In this document: one piece after another, positions 25,871-33,706 of the stretch
How positions within the stretch are numbered: the first letter of the stretch is position 1
How the letters are laid out: each line of letters begins with the position of its first letter
Assembly: GCA_023664945.1 (NCBI GenBank)
Contig: JAMPER010000010.1
Coordinates: 1-36,985, forward strand
From: Alistipes senegalensis
GTDB lineage: Bacteria; Pseudomonadota; Gammaproteobacteria; Burkholderiales; Burkholderiaceae_D
DNA length: 36,985 nucleotides
Direction of reading: 5' to 3'
Notes under the pieces: generated by a model
The model's input: only the letters and a program-made list of their open reading frames with translations
What the model was told of the DNA's origin: nothing
The model's database searches: none
Translations under genes and position numbers: made by a program

Positions 25871-26776
25871 ATGAGTAAAACAAACGACTTGCCGCAGGTT
25901 GCTTTTTTGGGAACCGGCCTGATGGGGCTGCCGATGGCTTCACGCATTTGTGAGGCCGGTTATCCGCTTGTTGCCTGGAACCGTACCCGCGCCAAAGCTG
26001 AGCCGCTCATAGAAAAGGGGGCGCGGATTGCCGAACTTTCCGAAGCGGTTTCCCAGGCGGATATTGTGATTACCATGCTGGAATCCGGCCCGGTTGTCTT
26101 GCAGGTGCTGACTTCGATTCTGCCCTGGTTATCTCCCGGGACGCTGGTTATTGACATGAGTTCAACCGGACAGTCCGAGGCGGTTGAGTTCCATAATCTG
26201 CTTCTTGCTTCCCAGGCCTGTTTTCTGGATGCCCCGGTTTCCGGCGGCGTGATTGGCGCGCAGGCCGGTACGCTTGCCATTATGGCGGGGGGAAATCCTG
26301 CCGATTTTGAGCGGGCAAAGCCGCTTCTGGAGGTGATGGGCCGCCCGGTCAGGGTTGGCCCTGTCGGGTGCGGGCAACTGGCGAAGTTATGCAACCAGCT
26401 TATTGTGGGCGGGACGATCAGCATTGTTGCCGAAGCCCTTTTGCTGGCGCAGGCCGGCGGGGCAGACCCGGCAGCGGTGAGGGCTGCTATCCGGGGCGGC
26501 TTTGCCGAAAGCCGTGTTCTTGAGGTGCATGGCCAGCGTATGCTGGACAGGGATTTTGTCCCGGGCGGCCAGGTCAAGAGCCAGGCAAAGGATATGGCCA
26601 ATATCATGGATGCCGCGGCAAAGGCAGGGCTGCAATTGCCGCTGACGGCTTTGGTAACGGAGCTGTATCATCATATTCTGGGGGATTTCAGCCTGGCAGA
26701 CCAGTCTGCTGTATTGCTGGCGCTTGAAGGATTAAATTCCGGCAAACGGCTGGGCGCTGCAAAAGACAAAATGTAA
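25871..26776 (+). CDS. glxR: 2-hydroxy-3-oxopropionate (tartronate semialdehyde) reductase
   Basis: This 301-residue enzyme belongs to the beta-hydroxyacid dehydrogenase family. The Rossmann motif is FLGTGLMGLPMA at residues 13-24, the substrate loop is DAPVSGGVIGAQAGTLAIMAGG, and the catalytic lysine lies in GCGQLAKLCNQL. AIRGGFAESRVLE and QLPLTA match GarR/GlxR better than 3-hydroxyisobutyrate dehydrogenase. It would reduce tartronate semialdehyde, made from two glyoxylates by glyoxylate carboligase, to glycerate. The carboligase itself is not in this window. A strong bidirectional terminator separates it from the convergent aminotransferase gene. Confidence 0.83.
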   Translation: MSKTNDLPQVAFLGTGLMGLPMASRICEAGYPLVAWNRTRAKAEPLIEKGARIAELSEAVSQADIVITMLESGPVVLQVLTSILPWLSPGTLVIDMSSTGQSEAVEFHNLLLASQACFLDAPVSGGVIGAQAGTLAIMAGGNPADFERAKPLLEVMGRPVRVGPVGCGQLAKLCNQLIVGGTISIVAEALLLAQAGGADPAAVRAAIRGGFAESRVLEVHGQRMLDRDFVPGGQVKSQAKDMANIMDAAAKAGLQLPLTALVTELYHHILGDFSLADQSAVLLALEGLNSGKRLGAAKDKM

Positions 26777-26828
26777 AACGCAGATTGTTGGGGCGGTTAT
26801 CCAGAAATAAAAAGGCCGTATCAAAAAC

Positions 26829-26862
26829 AAAAAGCCCGGAAAGCAATTTCCGGGCTTTTTTT
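26829..26862. terminator. Bidirectional Rho-independent terminator between glxR and the aminotransferase gene
   Basis: The stem GCCCGGAAA (26834-26842) and TTTCCGGGC (26847-26855) closes the loop GCAA and is flanked by five A on the left and seven T on the right. It therefore works as a terminator on either strand. It serves both convergent genes. Confidence 0.93.
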
Positions 26863-26880
26863 CAGAACAGAAAAACAGGG

Positions 26881-28116
26881 TTATTTCTGTTGAATTTTTT
26901 GTGCAGCGGCCTCATGCTGGGCAGCGTAGGCTTTATGCGCTGCGGCTTCGGCGGCACCTTTCTGGACGGTGTGCCCCATGCGGGAGAGGACGGTTTCCAG
27001 GGAAGAGAGGCACAACATGACGTTTTCTTCCTGTGCGGAATATCCCATCAGGCCGATGCGCCAGACTTTGCCTGCCAACGGACCCAGACCGGAACTGATT
27101 TCCAGGTTGAATTCAGACATGAGCGCTTTCCTGACGGCAGCTTCGTCCTTGATGCTGTCAGGAACAACGATGGTGCTGACCTGGGGCAGGCGGCATTCTT
27201 CCTTGACCAGGAAACGCAGCCCAAGTGCTTCTATCCCGGCTTTTAATGCCTGGTAGTGCTGTTTGTGGCGGGCCCATGCGTTTTCCAGCCCTTCTTCTTT
27301 CAGGAGCAGGAGCGCCTCATGCAGGCCGTAGAGTGAATTGACTGGCGCTGTATGGTGATAGGTGCGGGTGGAGCTGCTCCAGTAGCCCAATACCAGATTC
27401 AGATCCATAAACCAGCTTTGTACTTTGTTTTTGCGGTTTTTGACGTAATCAATAACCCGGTCTGAATAGGATACGGGGGAGAGGCCCGGGGCGCAGGAGA
27501 GACATTTTTGCGTACCGGAATAAACGGCGTCCAGCTCCCACTCGTCAACCCGCACCGGACAGCCGCCCAGTGAGGTAACGGTATCGACAATGACAACGGC
27601 ATCGTGTTTATGTGCGATCTGTGCCAGCAGTTTGGCATCGGATTCGCAGCCGGTGGAGGTTTCGGCGTGGACGAAAGCCACGACTTTTGCCTGCGGGTTT
27701 TTCTTGAGCGCGTCTTCCAGTTTGTTGGGGTCAACAGGTTCGCCCCAGGTATCGTCAACGATGACGGGTTTGCCGCCTGAACGTTCAACATTTTCGATCA
27801 TGCGGCCGCCGAATACGCCGTTGCGGCAGACAATGACGGAGTCGCCGGGGGAAACCATGTTGACGAAGCAGCTTTCCATGCCGACAGAGCCTGGCCCGGA
27901 AATGGGATAGGTCATTGGGTGGGTTGTCTGGAAGGCATAACGCAACAGGACTTTCAGTTCTTCCATCATGTTGACGAAAGAGGCATCCAGGTGTCCGATA
28001 ACCGGCCGGCTCATGGCTGACAGTACGCGGGGATCGATGTTGGAGGGCCCGGCTCCCATCAGGGTGCGTTTGGGCGGAGTAAAGGAAGTAATTTGATCAA
28101 GAGATGGCGCTACCAT
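26881..28116 (-). CDS. Glyoxylate aminotransferase (class V, alanine/serine donor)
   Basis: This is a PLP enzyme of aminotransferase class V that makes glycine from glyoxylate using alanine or serine as donor. The 411 residues show the family start LMGAGPSNIDPRVL, HAETSTG around 150-156, Asp178 in VIVDTVTSLGG for the PLP ring nitrogen, and the PLP lysine at 204 in SGTQKCLSCAPG. HHTAPVNSLYGLHEAL and WRIGLMGYSA also fit. Donor specificity (AGT versus SGAT) cannot be decided by eye. After residue 380 there is an Ala/Gln/Lys-rich helical tail that the family usually lacks. The upstream spacer is unusually structured (28148-28270). Confidence 0.87.
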   Translation of the reverse strand: MVAPSLDQITSFTPPKRTLMGAGPSNIDPRVLSAMSRPVIGHLDASFVNMMEELKVLLRYAFQTTHPMTYPISGPGSVGMESCFVNMVSPGDSVIVCRNGVFGGRMIENVERSGGKPVIVDDTWGEPVDPNKLEDALKKNPQAKVVAFVHAETSTGCESDAKLLAQIAHKHDAVVIVDTVTSLGGCPVRVDEWELDAVYSGTQKCLSCAPGLSPVSYSDRVIDYVKNRKNKVQSWFMDLNLVLGYWSSSTRTYHHTAPVNSLYGLHEALLLLKEEGLENAWARHKQHYQALKAGIEALGLRFLVKEECRLPQVSTIVVPDSIKDEAAVRKALMSEFNLEISSGLGPLAGKVWRIGLMGYSAQEENVMLCLSSLETVLSRMGHTVQKGAAEAAAHKAYAAQHEAAAQKIQQK

Positions 28117-28150
28117 GATTTTTGTCTCTATAAGATGATGAATGGATGAT

Positions 28151-28270
28151 GCTGTTTTCCTGAAACAGCAGGCAAACCTATTTTGCCACAGGATGCTATT
28201 TTGCCCTGTTTTTGCCGGTTTGGGGAGTTTTTATCGGTTCCTGTTGTGCCCTATTCACAACAGGAAACCG
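28151..28270 (-). other. Cluster of hairpins in the panE-aminotransferase spacer
   Basis: Four inverted repeats sit in about 120 bases. They are GCTGTTT/AAACAGC (28151-28157 and 28163-28169), GGCAAA/TTTGCC (28171-28176 and 28182-28187), ACAGG/CCTGT (28188-28192 and 28205-28209), and a long stem CCTGTTGTG/CACAACAGG (28240-28248 and 28256-28264) extended by five more pairs around a bulged A to 28235-28270. The long stem begins 20 bases after the panE stop but has A rather than U following it on that strand, so it is not a canonical terminator. The whole could be a panE 3' end plus a leader of the aminotransferase mRNA. Confidence 0.5.
28178..28216. repeat. Short direct repeats upstream of the aminotransferase gene
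   Basis: CTATTTTGCC occurs exactly at 28178-28187 and again at 28196-28205 (18-bp period), and a near copy CTGTTTTTGCC follows at 28206-28216. On the aminotransferase strand they read GGCAAAATAG and begin about 60 bases before its start codon. They may be binding sites for a regulator. Two of them also take part in the small hairpins of this spacer, so an RNA role is the alternative. Confidence 0.5.
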
Positions 28271-28289
28271 GCCGGTTTTGATGCGGGTG

Positions 28290-29318
28290 TTACGAGTGCG
28301 CTGCGGCGCTTTCTTTTCCTCTTAAGCGGACGTGCCCTTTTTCTTCCGCCATGGTTTTGGCAAGCAGCTTGACCAGGGCATAGACGGCGTTGATATGGGG
28401 GGTGGCCGTGTGGGTAATTCTTCCCAGTTCCACGACAGAACCAACCAGCGCGTCAATTTCCGGCTCGCGGCCTGCTTCCACATCCTGGAGCATGGAGGTT
28501 TTGTGTTTGCCGACTTTTTCTGCGCCCTGTATCCGTTTCTCAAGCGGGACACGGAATTCGATGCCCAGTTTGTTGGCAATGCGCTGCGCTTCAATCATCA
28601 TATCCCCGGCCAGCTCGCGGGTGAGCGGATACTGGCAGATATCGACCAGGGTGGAATGGGACAGGGAGCTGATGGGGTTGAAAGTGAGGTTGCCCCAGAG
28701 TTTGAGCCAGATTTCCGAGCGGATATTTTCCAGAATGGGGGATTTGAATCCGGCATGGATAAAGGAATCGGATACTTTCTGGACACGTTCCGTGATGGAG
28801 CCGTCAAGCTCTCCTATCGGGAAACGGTCTCCCTCAATATGGTGGACTACGCCGGGCGCCAGCAGTTCGGACGCCGGATAGACGACACAGCCCAGCACAC
28901 GGTCCGGCGATATTTTGGCGGCAATTTGCCCGGTCGGGTCAACGCTCTGGATGCGCGCGCCTTCATAAGGGCCGCCATGCTTGTGGAAATACCAGTAGGG
29001 GATGCCGTTCTGCATGGTGACAACGACGGTTTCCGGGCCGAAAAGCTTGGGAACGTCATTGACGACGGATTCAACCTGATGGGCTTTCATGGCAAGGATG
29101 ACAACGTCAACCGGCCCGACCTCATCATAATTATTGGTTGCCTTGGTATCTTTGGTAACCAGCTCGGTACCGTTGTTCATGATGAGCTTGATACCGTTTT
29201 TCCTGATGGCTTCGAGGTTGGCGCCACGCACAATGAAGGTAACGTCTTCTCCTGCCAATGCCAGCTTTACGCCAACATAACCTCCAATCGCGCCGGCGCC
29301 AATAATCGCGTATTTCAT
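28290..29318 (-). CDS. panE: 2-dehydropantoate 2-reductase family protein
   Basis: PanE reduces ketopantoate to pantoate with NADPH, on the path to pantothenate and CoA. The 342-residue protein has the nucleotide-binding start MKYAIIGAGAIGGYVGVKLA, AMKAHQVESVV, the MQNGIPY segment, and the C-terminal catalytic region RSEIWLKLWGNLTFNPISSL. It is somewhat longer than E. coli PanE (303). Paralogues of this family may reduce other 2-oxoacids, so the substrate is probable rather than certain. The AGAGGAAAG ribosome site is strong. panD lies 7 kb away and supplies the other half of pantothenate. Confidence 0.83.
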   Translation of the reverse strand: MKYAIIGAGAIGGYVGVKLALAGEDVTFIVRGANLEAIRKNGIKLIMNNGTELVTKDTKATNNYDEVGPVDVVILAMKAHQVESVVNDVPKLFGPETVVVTMQNGIPYWYFHKHGGPYEGARIQSVDPTGQIAAKISPDRVLGCVVYPASELLAPGVVHHIEGDRFPIGELDGSITERVQKVSDSFIHAGFKSPILENIRSEIWLKLWGNLTFNPISSLSHSTLVDICQYPLTRELAGDMMIEAQRIANKLGIEFRVPLEKRIQGAEKVGKHKTSMLQDVEAGREPEIDALVGSVVELGRITHTATPHINAVYALVKLLAKTMAEEKGHVRLRGKESAAAHS

Positions 29319-29680
29319 TTTTCTTTCCTCTTAAGTCTTGTTCAGGGCAGCGTGGATGAGGCGTTCATCGTTTCCTTTGTGGCATTTTTCAGTCCAGTGC
29401 GCCGCTTTTATCGCTTTTTTACCTTTATTTTCTTTGGGCAGTGTGCCTGCTTTTTCAGCTGAACCGGCTTTCCGGTTTTTTCCGCTGCCGGGCAGATGTC
29501 CCGGCTGGTTGTTGTTTTCAGACAACAGTATTCCGGAAAAAGAAAAACAAAGGCAGCCTGTTTGCCGTGCCGCTTTTGTTTTTCGCACGCCTGCCGCATG
29601 CAACGAACCGGTTTCAGTGGATGGTTTGAGCATGGGCGGCAGGCGAATTGATGGAACAGGTTACTAGTTTACACAATTTA
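29319..29680. other. Intergenic region between panE and fhs
   Basis: This 362-base stretch has no recognised gene. A small hairpin AACCGG-CTTT-CCGGTT followed by T's lies at 29462-29481 on the plus strand. No clear terminator for fhs is visible on the minus strand. It must hold the panE promoter, but I cannot place it. Two opposite open frames cover most of it. The plus-strand one (from 29356) looks like a secreted peptide and is listed separately, while the minus-strand one shows nothing protein-like. Confidence 0.6.
29356..29667 (+). CDS. Possible small secreted protein (doubtful)
   Basis: An open frame of 103 residues starts at ATG 29356, with AGGG nine bases upstream. It begins MRRSSF, continues with a hydrophobic stretch FIAFLPLFSLGSVPA, and has the signal-peptidase-like FSAEP. 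The remainder is rich in Pro and Arg and resembles no family I know. It opposes both neighbours (panE and fhs), carries a terminator-like hairpin inside it at 29462-29481, and has a competing open frame on the other strand. I think it is more likely not a gene, but the leader-like start merits a check. Confidence 0.2.
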   Translation: MRRSSFPLWHFSVQCAAFIAFLPLFSLGSVPAFSAEPAFRFFPLPGRCPGWLLFSDNSIPEKEKQRQPVCRAAFVFRTPAACNEPVSVDGLSMGGRRIDGTGY

Positions 29681-31357
29681 TCAGAATAAACCGACTATCC
29701 GGCCTTCCGCATCAACGTCAATCATGTTGGAGGAAGGTACCTTGGGCAGGCCGGGCATGGTCATGACGGCATCGCCGCAGACCATGACAATAAATTCGGC
29801 GCCGGCGGACAGTTTGACTTCCCGGATGGCGACAGAGTGGCCGGTGGGCGCGCCGCGCAAGGCCGGGTCGGTGGAGAAGGAATACTGGGTTTTGGCAACG
29901 CAGATGGGGTAGGAGCCGTATCCGTCGTCTTCCAGTTTTTTGATCTGCGCCCGGATTTTGCTGTCTGCCATGATATCCCTTGCACCGTACAGCCTGGTGG
30001 CGATAGCCGACATCTTGTTCCAGAGGGAGTCTGTTTCTTCGTAAACAAACTTGAAGTTGGAAGGCGTGGTTTCCACCATGTTGACAACGGCGTTGGCCAG
30101 GTCTTCAGCCCCTTTGCCGCCTTCAGCCCAGTGGCGGGAAATGACGACGGGTGCGCCCTGGGTTGCCATTTTATCCTTGAGCAGGCGGATTTCCGCATCG
30201 GTATCCAGCGTGAAGTGGTTGACGGCCACGATGCAGGGCAGGCCGTAGTGGTTGCGAATGTTGTTGACGTGGCGTTCCAGGTTGGCGATGCCTTTTTCAA
30301 GGGCTGCCAGGTTTTCCTGGTTCAGGTCGGGCAGGTCAACGCCGCCGTGGTATTTAAGGGCGCGGACCGTCGCAACGACGACGGCGCAATCCGGTTTGAA
30401 GCCGGATTTGCGGCAGACAATATCCACGAATTTCTCAGCGCCCAGATCGGCGCCGAAGCCGGCTTCCGTGACGACATAGTCAGCCAGTTTCAATGCGGCC
30501 GATGTGGCAATGACGGAATTACAGCCGGTAGCGATGTTGGCAAAGGGGCCGCCGTGGATGAAAGCGGGGTTGTTTTCAAGGGTTTGCACCATGTTGGGCT
30601 TGATGGCGTCTTTCAGGAGCGCCGCCATGGCACCGTGGGCTTTGAGGTCGCTGGCCAGGATGGGCCGGCGGTCGCGGGTATAGCCGATTACGATGCGGCC
30701 CAAGCGGTCTTTCAGGTCTTCCAGGCCGGTTGCCAGGCAGAAGATGGCCATGACTTCTGATGCCACGGCGATATCGAAGCCGTCCGCACGCGGGAAGCCG
30801 TTGGCGGGGCCGCCCAGGCCAACGGTAATGTCGCGCAGGGCGCGGTCGTTCATGTCAAGCACGCGTTTCCATACCACCCGGCGGGCATCAATGCCCAGCT
30901 CGTTGCCGTGGTGGATGTGGTTGTCGATCAGGGCGGCGAGAAGGTTGTTTGCCAGGGAAACAGCACTGATGTCGCCGGTAAAGTGCAGGTTGATGTCTTC
31001 CATGGGCACCACCTGTGCATAACCGCCGCCTGCCGCGCCGCCTTTCATGCCGAAGACGGGACCCATGGAGGGTTCACGCAGGCAGATGATGGCTTTTTTG
31101 CCGATCCGGTTAAGCGCGTCGCCCAGGCCGATGGCGGTGGTTGTTTTGCCTTCGCCGGCCGGCGTCGGGTTGATGGCGGTAACCAGCACCAGTTTGCCGT
31201 TGGGTTTGCTTTTGAGGGATTCCACAAAATCCAGGGAGATTTTTGCTTTATAGAAGCCATACGGCTCCATATATTCTTCTTCAATACCAAAGCGTTGCGC
31301 CACCTGGCTGATGCGCAGCATCTTTGCTCGCTGGGCGATTGCGATATCAGTTGTCAT
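29681..31357 (-). CDS. fhs: Formate-tetrahydrofolate ligase
   Basis: Fhs joins formate to tetrahydrofolate using ATP, giving 10-formyl-THF for purine, serine and methyl-group synthesis. The 558-residue length is typical. The ATP site [16 protein letters not shown] is at residues 64-79, and [15 protein letters not shown] follows. [26 protein letters not shown] and [17 protein letters not shown] are further signatures. AAGGGA lies about 10 bases before the ATG. It is monocistronic and divergent from ffh. The gene is absent from E. coli and common in organisms that consume formate or handle much one-carbon flux. Confidence 0.96.
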   Translation of the reverse strand: MTTDIAIAQRAKMLRISQVAQRFGIEEEYMEPYGFYKAKISLDFVESLKSKPNGKLVLVTAINPTPAGEGKTTTAIGLGDALNRIGKKAIICLREPSMGPVFGMKGGAAGGGYAQVVPMEDINLHFTGDISAVSLANNLLAALIDNHIHHGNELGIDARRVVWKRVLDMNDRALRDITVGLGGPANGFPRADGFDIAVASEVMAIFCLATGLEDLKDRLGRIVIGYTRDRRPILASDLKAHGAMAALLKDAIKPNMVQTLENNPAFIHGGPFANIATGCNSVIATSAALKLADYVVTEAGFGADLGAEKFVDIVCRKSGFKPDCAVVVATVRALKYHGGVDLPDLNQENLAALEKGIANLERHVNNIRNHYGLPCIVAVNHFTLDTDAEIRLLKDKMATQGAPVVISRHWAEGGKGAEDLANAVVNMVETTPSNFKFVYEETDSLWNKMSAIATRLYGARDIMADSKIRAQIKKLEDDGYGSYPICVAKTQYSFSTDPALRGAPTGHSVAIREVKLSAGAEFIVMVCGDAVMTMPGLPKVPSSNMIDVDAEGRIVGLF

Positions 31358-31633
31358 GTCATGAATCCCTTTTTTACCGGAGGTTGCATTAATTTGGGGT
31401 TAAAGGTCATTGTAGTTTATCCAAGCCGTGCTTCGCAATAAAAAATGCGGATGGCCGGGGCCGGTTTTCCCCGCAAGGGCAGATCGGGGCAGTTTTGCTG
31501 GCGGCGTGCCGGAAACGGCGGGATGGGCCATGGCGGGCTATTTCGTGGCCCGCTGCGCCGGCGGGTAAGGTTACAATAGGGGGGACGGGTGTTTTGCCCG
31601 GAAGGTATTTTTCATTTTTAAGGGGCAAGTGTA

Positions 31634-32998
31634 ATGCTGGACAACCTGACACAACGGCTGGCGAAAGTTGTCAAGACCATGCGCGGGGAAGCGCGTTTGA
31701 CTGAAGCCAATACGGCAGAGATGCTGCGCGAGATACGGTTGGCTCTGCTTGAGGCGGATGTGGCGCTGCCTGTCGTGCGCGACTTTATTTCCCGCGTGCG
31801 GGAAAAAGCGATGGGAGAAGAGGTTATTGGTTCCCTGACGCCCGGGCAGGCGCTGGTTGGCGTGGTCCAGCAGGAGCTGGCCGATATCATGGGCGGGGAT
31901 CTCGGCAGGGATGCCTCGAAACTGAATTTTGCCACCCAGCCGCCGGCTGTTATCCTGATGGCAGGGTTGCAGGGGGTGGGCAAGACCACGACAACCGGCA
32001 AGCTGGCGCGTTATCTGGCAAAGGAAAACAAAAAGAAGGTGCTGACGGTTTCGACTGACGTGTACCGCCCCGCCGCTATCCGGCAGCTTGAAACGGTTTC
32101 CCGGCAGGCCGGGGTGGATTTTTTTGCATTGGAATCCGGCGACCCGGTTGGCATTGCCCGGGCTGCGCTGGATCATGCCCGACGCCATTACTATGATGTT
32201 CTGCTTGTGGATACGGCAGGCCGCCTGGGCATTGATGAGGAGATGATGCGGGAAATCGCGGCGCTGCATGAGGCATTGACGCCGATAGAGACGCTGTTTG
32301 TCGTGGATGCCATGCTGGGGCAGGATGCGGTGAATGTGGCTCGGACTTTCAATGACACACTGCCGCTGACAGGGATTGTCTTGACCAAGCTGGACGGGGA
32401 TGCGCGGGGCGGCGCGGCGCTTTCCGTGCGCCATATTACCGGCAAGCCGATCAAGTTTGCCGGCGTTTCTGAAAAGCTAGACGGGCTGGAGACATTTGAC
32501 CCGGCGCGGATGGCGAACCGTATCCTCGGCATGGGGGATATCCTGGCGCTGGTGGAAGAGGCCAAAAAGGCGGTGGATATCCAGGCGGCGCAGGATCTGG
32601 AGAAAAAGCTCCGCAAGGGCGGGCGCTTTGACCTGAATGATTTCAAGGCGCAGCTGGCGCAGATGCAGAGCATGGGAGGGCTTTCCGGTTTGCTGGGGAA
32701 AATGCCTGCGCAGTTTCAGCAGGCGGCGCAGCATGCCAATCTGGATCAGGCCAACCGCCATATCCGCCGCATGGAAGGGATTATTAACTCGATGACGCCG
32801 GCGGAACGGGCGAAGCCGGATATTATCAAGGCGGCGCGCAAAAGGCGGATTGCCGCCGGAGCGGGGGTGCAGGTGCAGGAGGTGAACCGGATGCTGTCCC
32901 AATATGAGCAGATGCAATCCATGCTGAAAAAGATGAAGGGCGGCGGGCTGATGAAGATGATGCGGAATATGAAGGGGATGATGCCCGGCCTGCGCTGA
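31634..32998 (+). CDS. ffh: Signal recognition particle GTPase Ffh
   Basis: Ffh binds 4.5S RNA and the signal sequences of nascent membrane proteins and delivers ribosomes to FtsY. The 454-residue protein (E. coli 453) has the N domain (MLDNLTQRLAKVVKTMRG), the GTPase domain with P-loop GLQGVGKTTTTGKLA, DVYRPAA, VDTAGR and TKLDGDARGG, and a methionine-rich M domain ending in a run of Met-containing helices. AAGGGGCAAG precedes the ATG. A TACAAT at 31572-31577 is the only promoter-like element seen upstream. The 276-bp spacer to fhs is otherwise featureless to me. Confidence 0.97.
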   Translation: MLDNLTQRLAKVVKTMRGEARLTEANTAEMLREIRLALLEADVALPVVRDFISRVREKAMGEEVIGSLTPGQALVGVVQQELADIMGGDLGRDASKLNFATQPPAVILMAGLQGVGKTTTTGKLARYLAKENKKKVLTVSTDVYRPAAIRQLETVSRQAGVDFFALESGDPVGIARAALDHARRHYYDVLLVDTAGRLGIDEEMMREIAALHEALTPIETLFVVDAMLGQDAVNVARTFNDTLPLTGIVLTKLDGDARGGAALSVRHITGKPIKFAGVSEKLDGLETFDPARMANRILGMGDILALVEEAKKAVDIQAAQDLEKKLRKGGRFDLNDFKAQLAQMQSMGGLSGLLGKMPAQFQQAAQHANLDQANRHIRRMEGIINSMTPAERAKPDIIKAARKRRIAAGAGVQVQEVNRMLSQYEQMQSMLKKMKGGGLMKMMRNMKGMMPGLR

Positions 32999-33141
32999 TT
33001 GCCGCCGGGAAGAGGCTTTCCGGGCAAGGGAATTTTTGCCGCGGCCTGTTGTATAAAAGCAGCGTTTTGCGCGCCGGTATGGCTGCGAGGGAAGAAATAT
33101 TGGCCGCAGCAGGCGCTTTGCAGGGAAAAGTGCAAAAAAAC

Positions 33142-33171
33142 TTGCCATGCGCCTGATTTACCACCTATATT
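33142..33171 (+). promoter_or_regulatory. Promoter of the SWIB-domain gene
   Basis: TTGCCA (33142-33147) and TATATT (33166-33171) each match five of six consensus bases, at 18-bp spacing. The start codon is about 40 bases further on, with GAGG six bases before it. Confidence 0.55.
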
Positions 33172-33217
33172 TTCTTGTGCAGGTTTCCTATCCGTTTTTG
33201 TATTGATGAGGCGAAAA

Positions 33218-33565
33218 ATGGCAACGACAAAAAAGACTGCGACCAAGACAACGGCTGCAAAGGCAACTTCTGCCAAAAAAGCGGCGGCTCTGGCTGCCAA
33301 AGAGGCAGGGAAACGTACCCCTAACGCCGCTTTCATGAAACCGATGACGCCTTCTGCCGAGCTGGGCGCGGTTATCGGCACCAGCCCCATGCCGCGCACG
33401 GAAGTGACCAAGAAGATTTGGGACTATATCAAGAAAAACAATCTGCAAGACAGCGCCAACCGCCGCATGATTAATGCCGATGACAAGCTCAAGCCGGTTT
33501 TTGGCGGGAAAAAACAGGTTTCCATGTTTGAAATGACCAAGCTGGTTTCCGCCCATCTGAAATAA
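33218..33565 (+). CDS. SWIB/MDM2-domain protein with lysine/alanine-rich tail
   Basis: This is a 115-residue protein. The first 35 or so residues are a Lys/Ala/Thr-rich, histone-H1-like tail (MATTKKTATKTTAAKATSAK). The rest is a SWIB domain: MTPSAELGAVIG, MPRTEVTKKIWDYIKKNNLQD, RMINADDKLKPVFGGKKQVSMFEMTKLVSAHL. SWIB domains are best known from eukaryotic chromatin remodelling (SWI/SNF) and also occur in Chlamydia and some betaproteobacteria. In Chlamydia one is fused to topoisomerase I. A DNA-associated role is plausible but not shown. GAGG six bases ahead supports the ATG at 33218 rather than the in-frame one at 33206. Confidence 0.9.
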   Translation: MATTKKTATKTTAAKATSAKKAAALAAKEAGKRTPNAAFMKPMTPSAELGAVIGTSPMPRTEVTKKIWDYIKKNNLQDSANRRMINADDKLKPVFGGKKQVSMFEMTKLVSAHLK

Positions 33566-33615
33566 TGCAGCGGCCAGGCAGGATTTAAGGCCCGCCTGGG
33601 CAGCCTTGTTTTGTT

Positions 33616-33648
33616 CCGGCCCCCACAGGCCGGGCGGGGTGTTTTTTT
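33616..33648 (+). terminator. Terminator after the SWIB-domain gene
   Basis: The stem CCGGCC (33616-33621) and GGCCGG (33628-33633) with loop CCCACA is followed by GCGGGGTG and seven T. CCCGCC at 33591-33596 can pair instead with GGCGGG at 33633-33638, giving a longer structure adjoining the T run. Termination before tenA is likely, but the exact fold is uncertain. Confidence 0.6.
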
Positions 33649-33706
33649 CCGGTTTGTTTATGCCTTGCCGGGCAGGGCATGTTTTATGTTTTTTTAGGCA
33701 GCAGAT

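Noticed and set aside
29331-29633. Minus-strand open frame between fhs and panE
   Set aside because: Its product is Lys/Gly-rich without hydrophobic order or family likeness, and no ribosome site precedes it. It is probably the reverse of the opposing frame.
33005-33024. Imperfect stem (CCGGGAA...TTTCCGGG) shortly after ffh
   Set aside because: Pairing is broken by mismatched G and no T run follows directly, so it is not good enough to call a terminator.
33566-33706. Possible TPP riboswitch upstream of tenA
   Set aside because: No CTGAGA-type THI box or matching helices. The region is accounted for by the terminator of the SWIB gene.
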